Assembly (NCBI GenBank): GCA_019084435.1
Contig: JAHRFV010000113.1
Location: 1 to 5,914, forward strand
Source: Dethiosulfatibacter sp.
GTDB taxonomy: Bacteria; Bacillota_A; Clostridia; Tissierellales; Dethiosulfatibacteraceae
Direction of reading: 5' to 3'
Length of the DNA: 5,914 nucleotides
Shown here piece after piece: positions 5,697 through 5,914 of this stretch. Position 1 is the stretch's first letter, and every line of letters starts with the position of its first letter. The notes below the pieces were generated by a model. The model was given only the letters and a program-made list of their open reading frames with translations, was not told the DNA's origin and made no database searches. The position numbers and the translations under genes are program-made.

Positions 5697-5709
5697 AATG
5701 GTAGCATTA
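5696..5709. promoter_or_regulatory. Inverted repeat TAATG-N4-CATTA, candidate GntR operator
   Basis: Perfect 5-bp arms, TAATG (5696-5700) and CATTA (5705-5709), flank GTAG. The element begins at the last base of the putative -10 box and covers the predicted transcription start, a good place for autorepression. A 9-bp direct repeat TAATATATC (5675-5683 and 5708-5716) surrounds it. Regulator binding is inferred. Confidence 0.4.
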
Positions 5710-5736
5710 ATATATCAACTAAACCATGGAGGCGGA

Positions 5737-5914
5737 ATGGAAAACACAAATGAAAGAATCTACAATATCATCAATCAAAGGATTTTGAATCTGGAATACA
5801 AGCCCGGTGATTTTATTGAGGAAAAGAAAATAGCAGAGGAGTTCAACATCAGCAGGACACCTGTAAGAGAGGCCCTTCTGAGATTATCCAATAAATCCAT
5901 GATCAATATGATTC
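5737..5914 (+). CDS. GntR-family transcriptional regulator, N-terminal fragment
   Basis: The first 59 codons of a gene running off the right edge. The visible part is a GntR winged helix-turn-helix: a first helix ERIYNIINQRIL, then the conserved YKPGDFIEEKKIAEEF (residues 21-36) and the recognition region NISRTPVREALLRL (37-50). The SRTPVREAL form is typical of the FadR subfamily, so an FCD-type effector domain is expected but not visible. The start ATG at 5737 follows GGAGG (5728-5732) with a 4-base gap. The ATG overlapping that GGAGG (5726) is in another frame. The gene is divergent from the aminotransferase across 172 bp containing a tandem repeat and an inverted repeat, so control of the aminotransferase and of itself is a reasonable inference. 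Confidence 0.85.
   Translation, partial: MENTNERIYNIINQRILNLEYKPGDFIEEKKIAEEFNISRTPVREALLRLSNKSMINMI

Overview
The window looks like the chromosome of a low-GC anaerobic Firmicute, probably a member of the Clostridia. This rests on the AT-rich DNA, the strong AGGAGG-type ribosome binding sites, near-consensus sigma-A promoters, and an EtfBA-coupled 2-hydroxyacid dehydrogenase of the kind known from acetogens and other clostridia. No mobile element, CRISPR array, tRNA or rRNA was seen. The species cannot be named from the sequence.

Layout, left to right. (1) Positions 1-114, minus strand: the first 38 codons of a gene that reads as the N-terminus of a DAHP synthase (first step of aromatic amino acid synthesis), cut by the window edge. 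(2) Positions 121-368, minus strand: a complete attenuation-type leader for that gene. It has a sigma-A promoter, a 29-codon leader peptide with three pairs of Tyr codons, a 9-bp helix bracketing those codons, and an intrinsic terminator just before the DAHP synthase ribosome binding site. (3) Positions 404-3594, minus strand: a three-gene operon with overlapping ends, etfB - etfA - FAD-dependent 2-hydroxyacid dehydrogenase. It matches the lctBCD electron-confurcating lactate dehydrogenase. (4) Positions 3706-4407, plus strand: a divergent FadR-type (GntR/FCD) regulator, probably the lactate-responsive regulator of that operon. (5) Positions 4404-5564, minus strand: a fold-type I PLP aminotransferase whose 3' end overlaps the regulator's by 4 bp. 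(6) From 5737 to the window end, plus strand: the start of a second GntR-family regulator, divergent from the aminotransferase across a short control region containing a perfect 14-bp tandem repeat.

How the parts may work together. EtfB/EtfA and the flavin dehydrogenase would form one soluble complex that oxidises a 2-hydroxyacid (most likely lactate) to a 2-oxoacid, using NAD+ and spending reduced ferredoxin. The aminotransferase could join the 2-oxoacid pool to amino acids, but its substrate cannot be read from the sequence. Each of these two metabolic units has a divergently transcribed GntR-family regulator beside it. The aromatic gene at the left edge appears to be a separate unit with its own promoter and a tyrosine-sensing leader. 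That leader is the most unusual element here: it implies ribosome-mediated attenuation by tyrosine supply, rather than the T-box control that is common for amino acid genes in Firmicutes.
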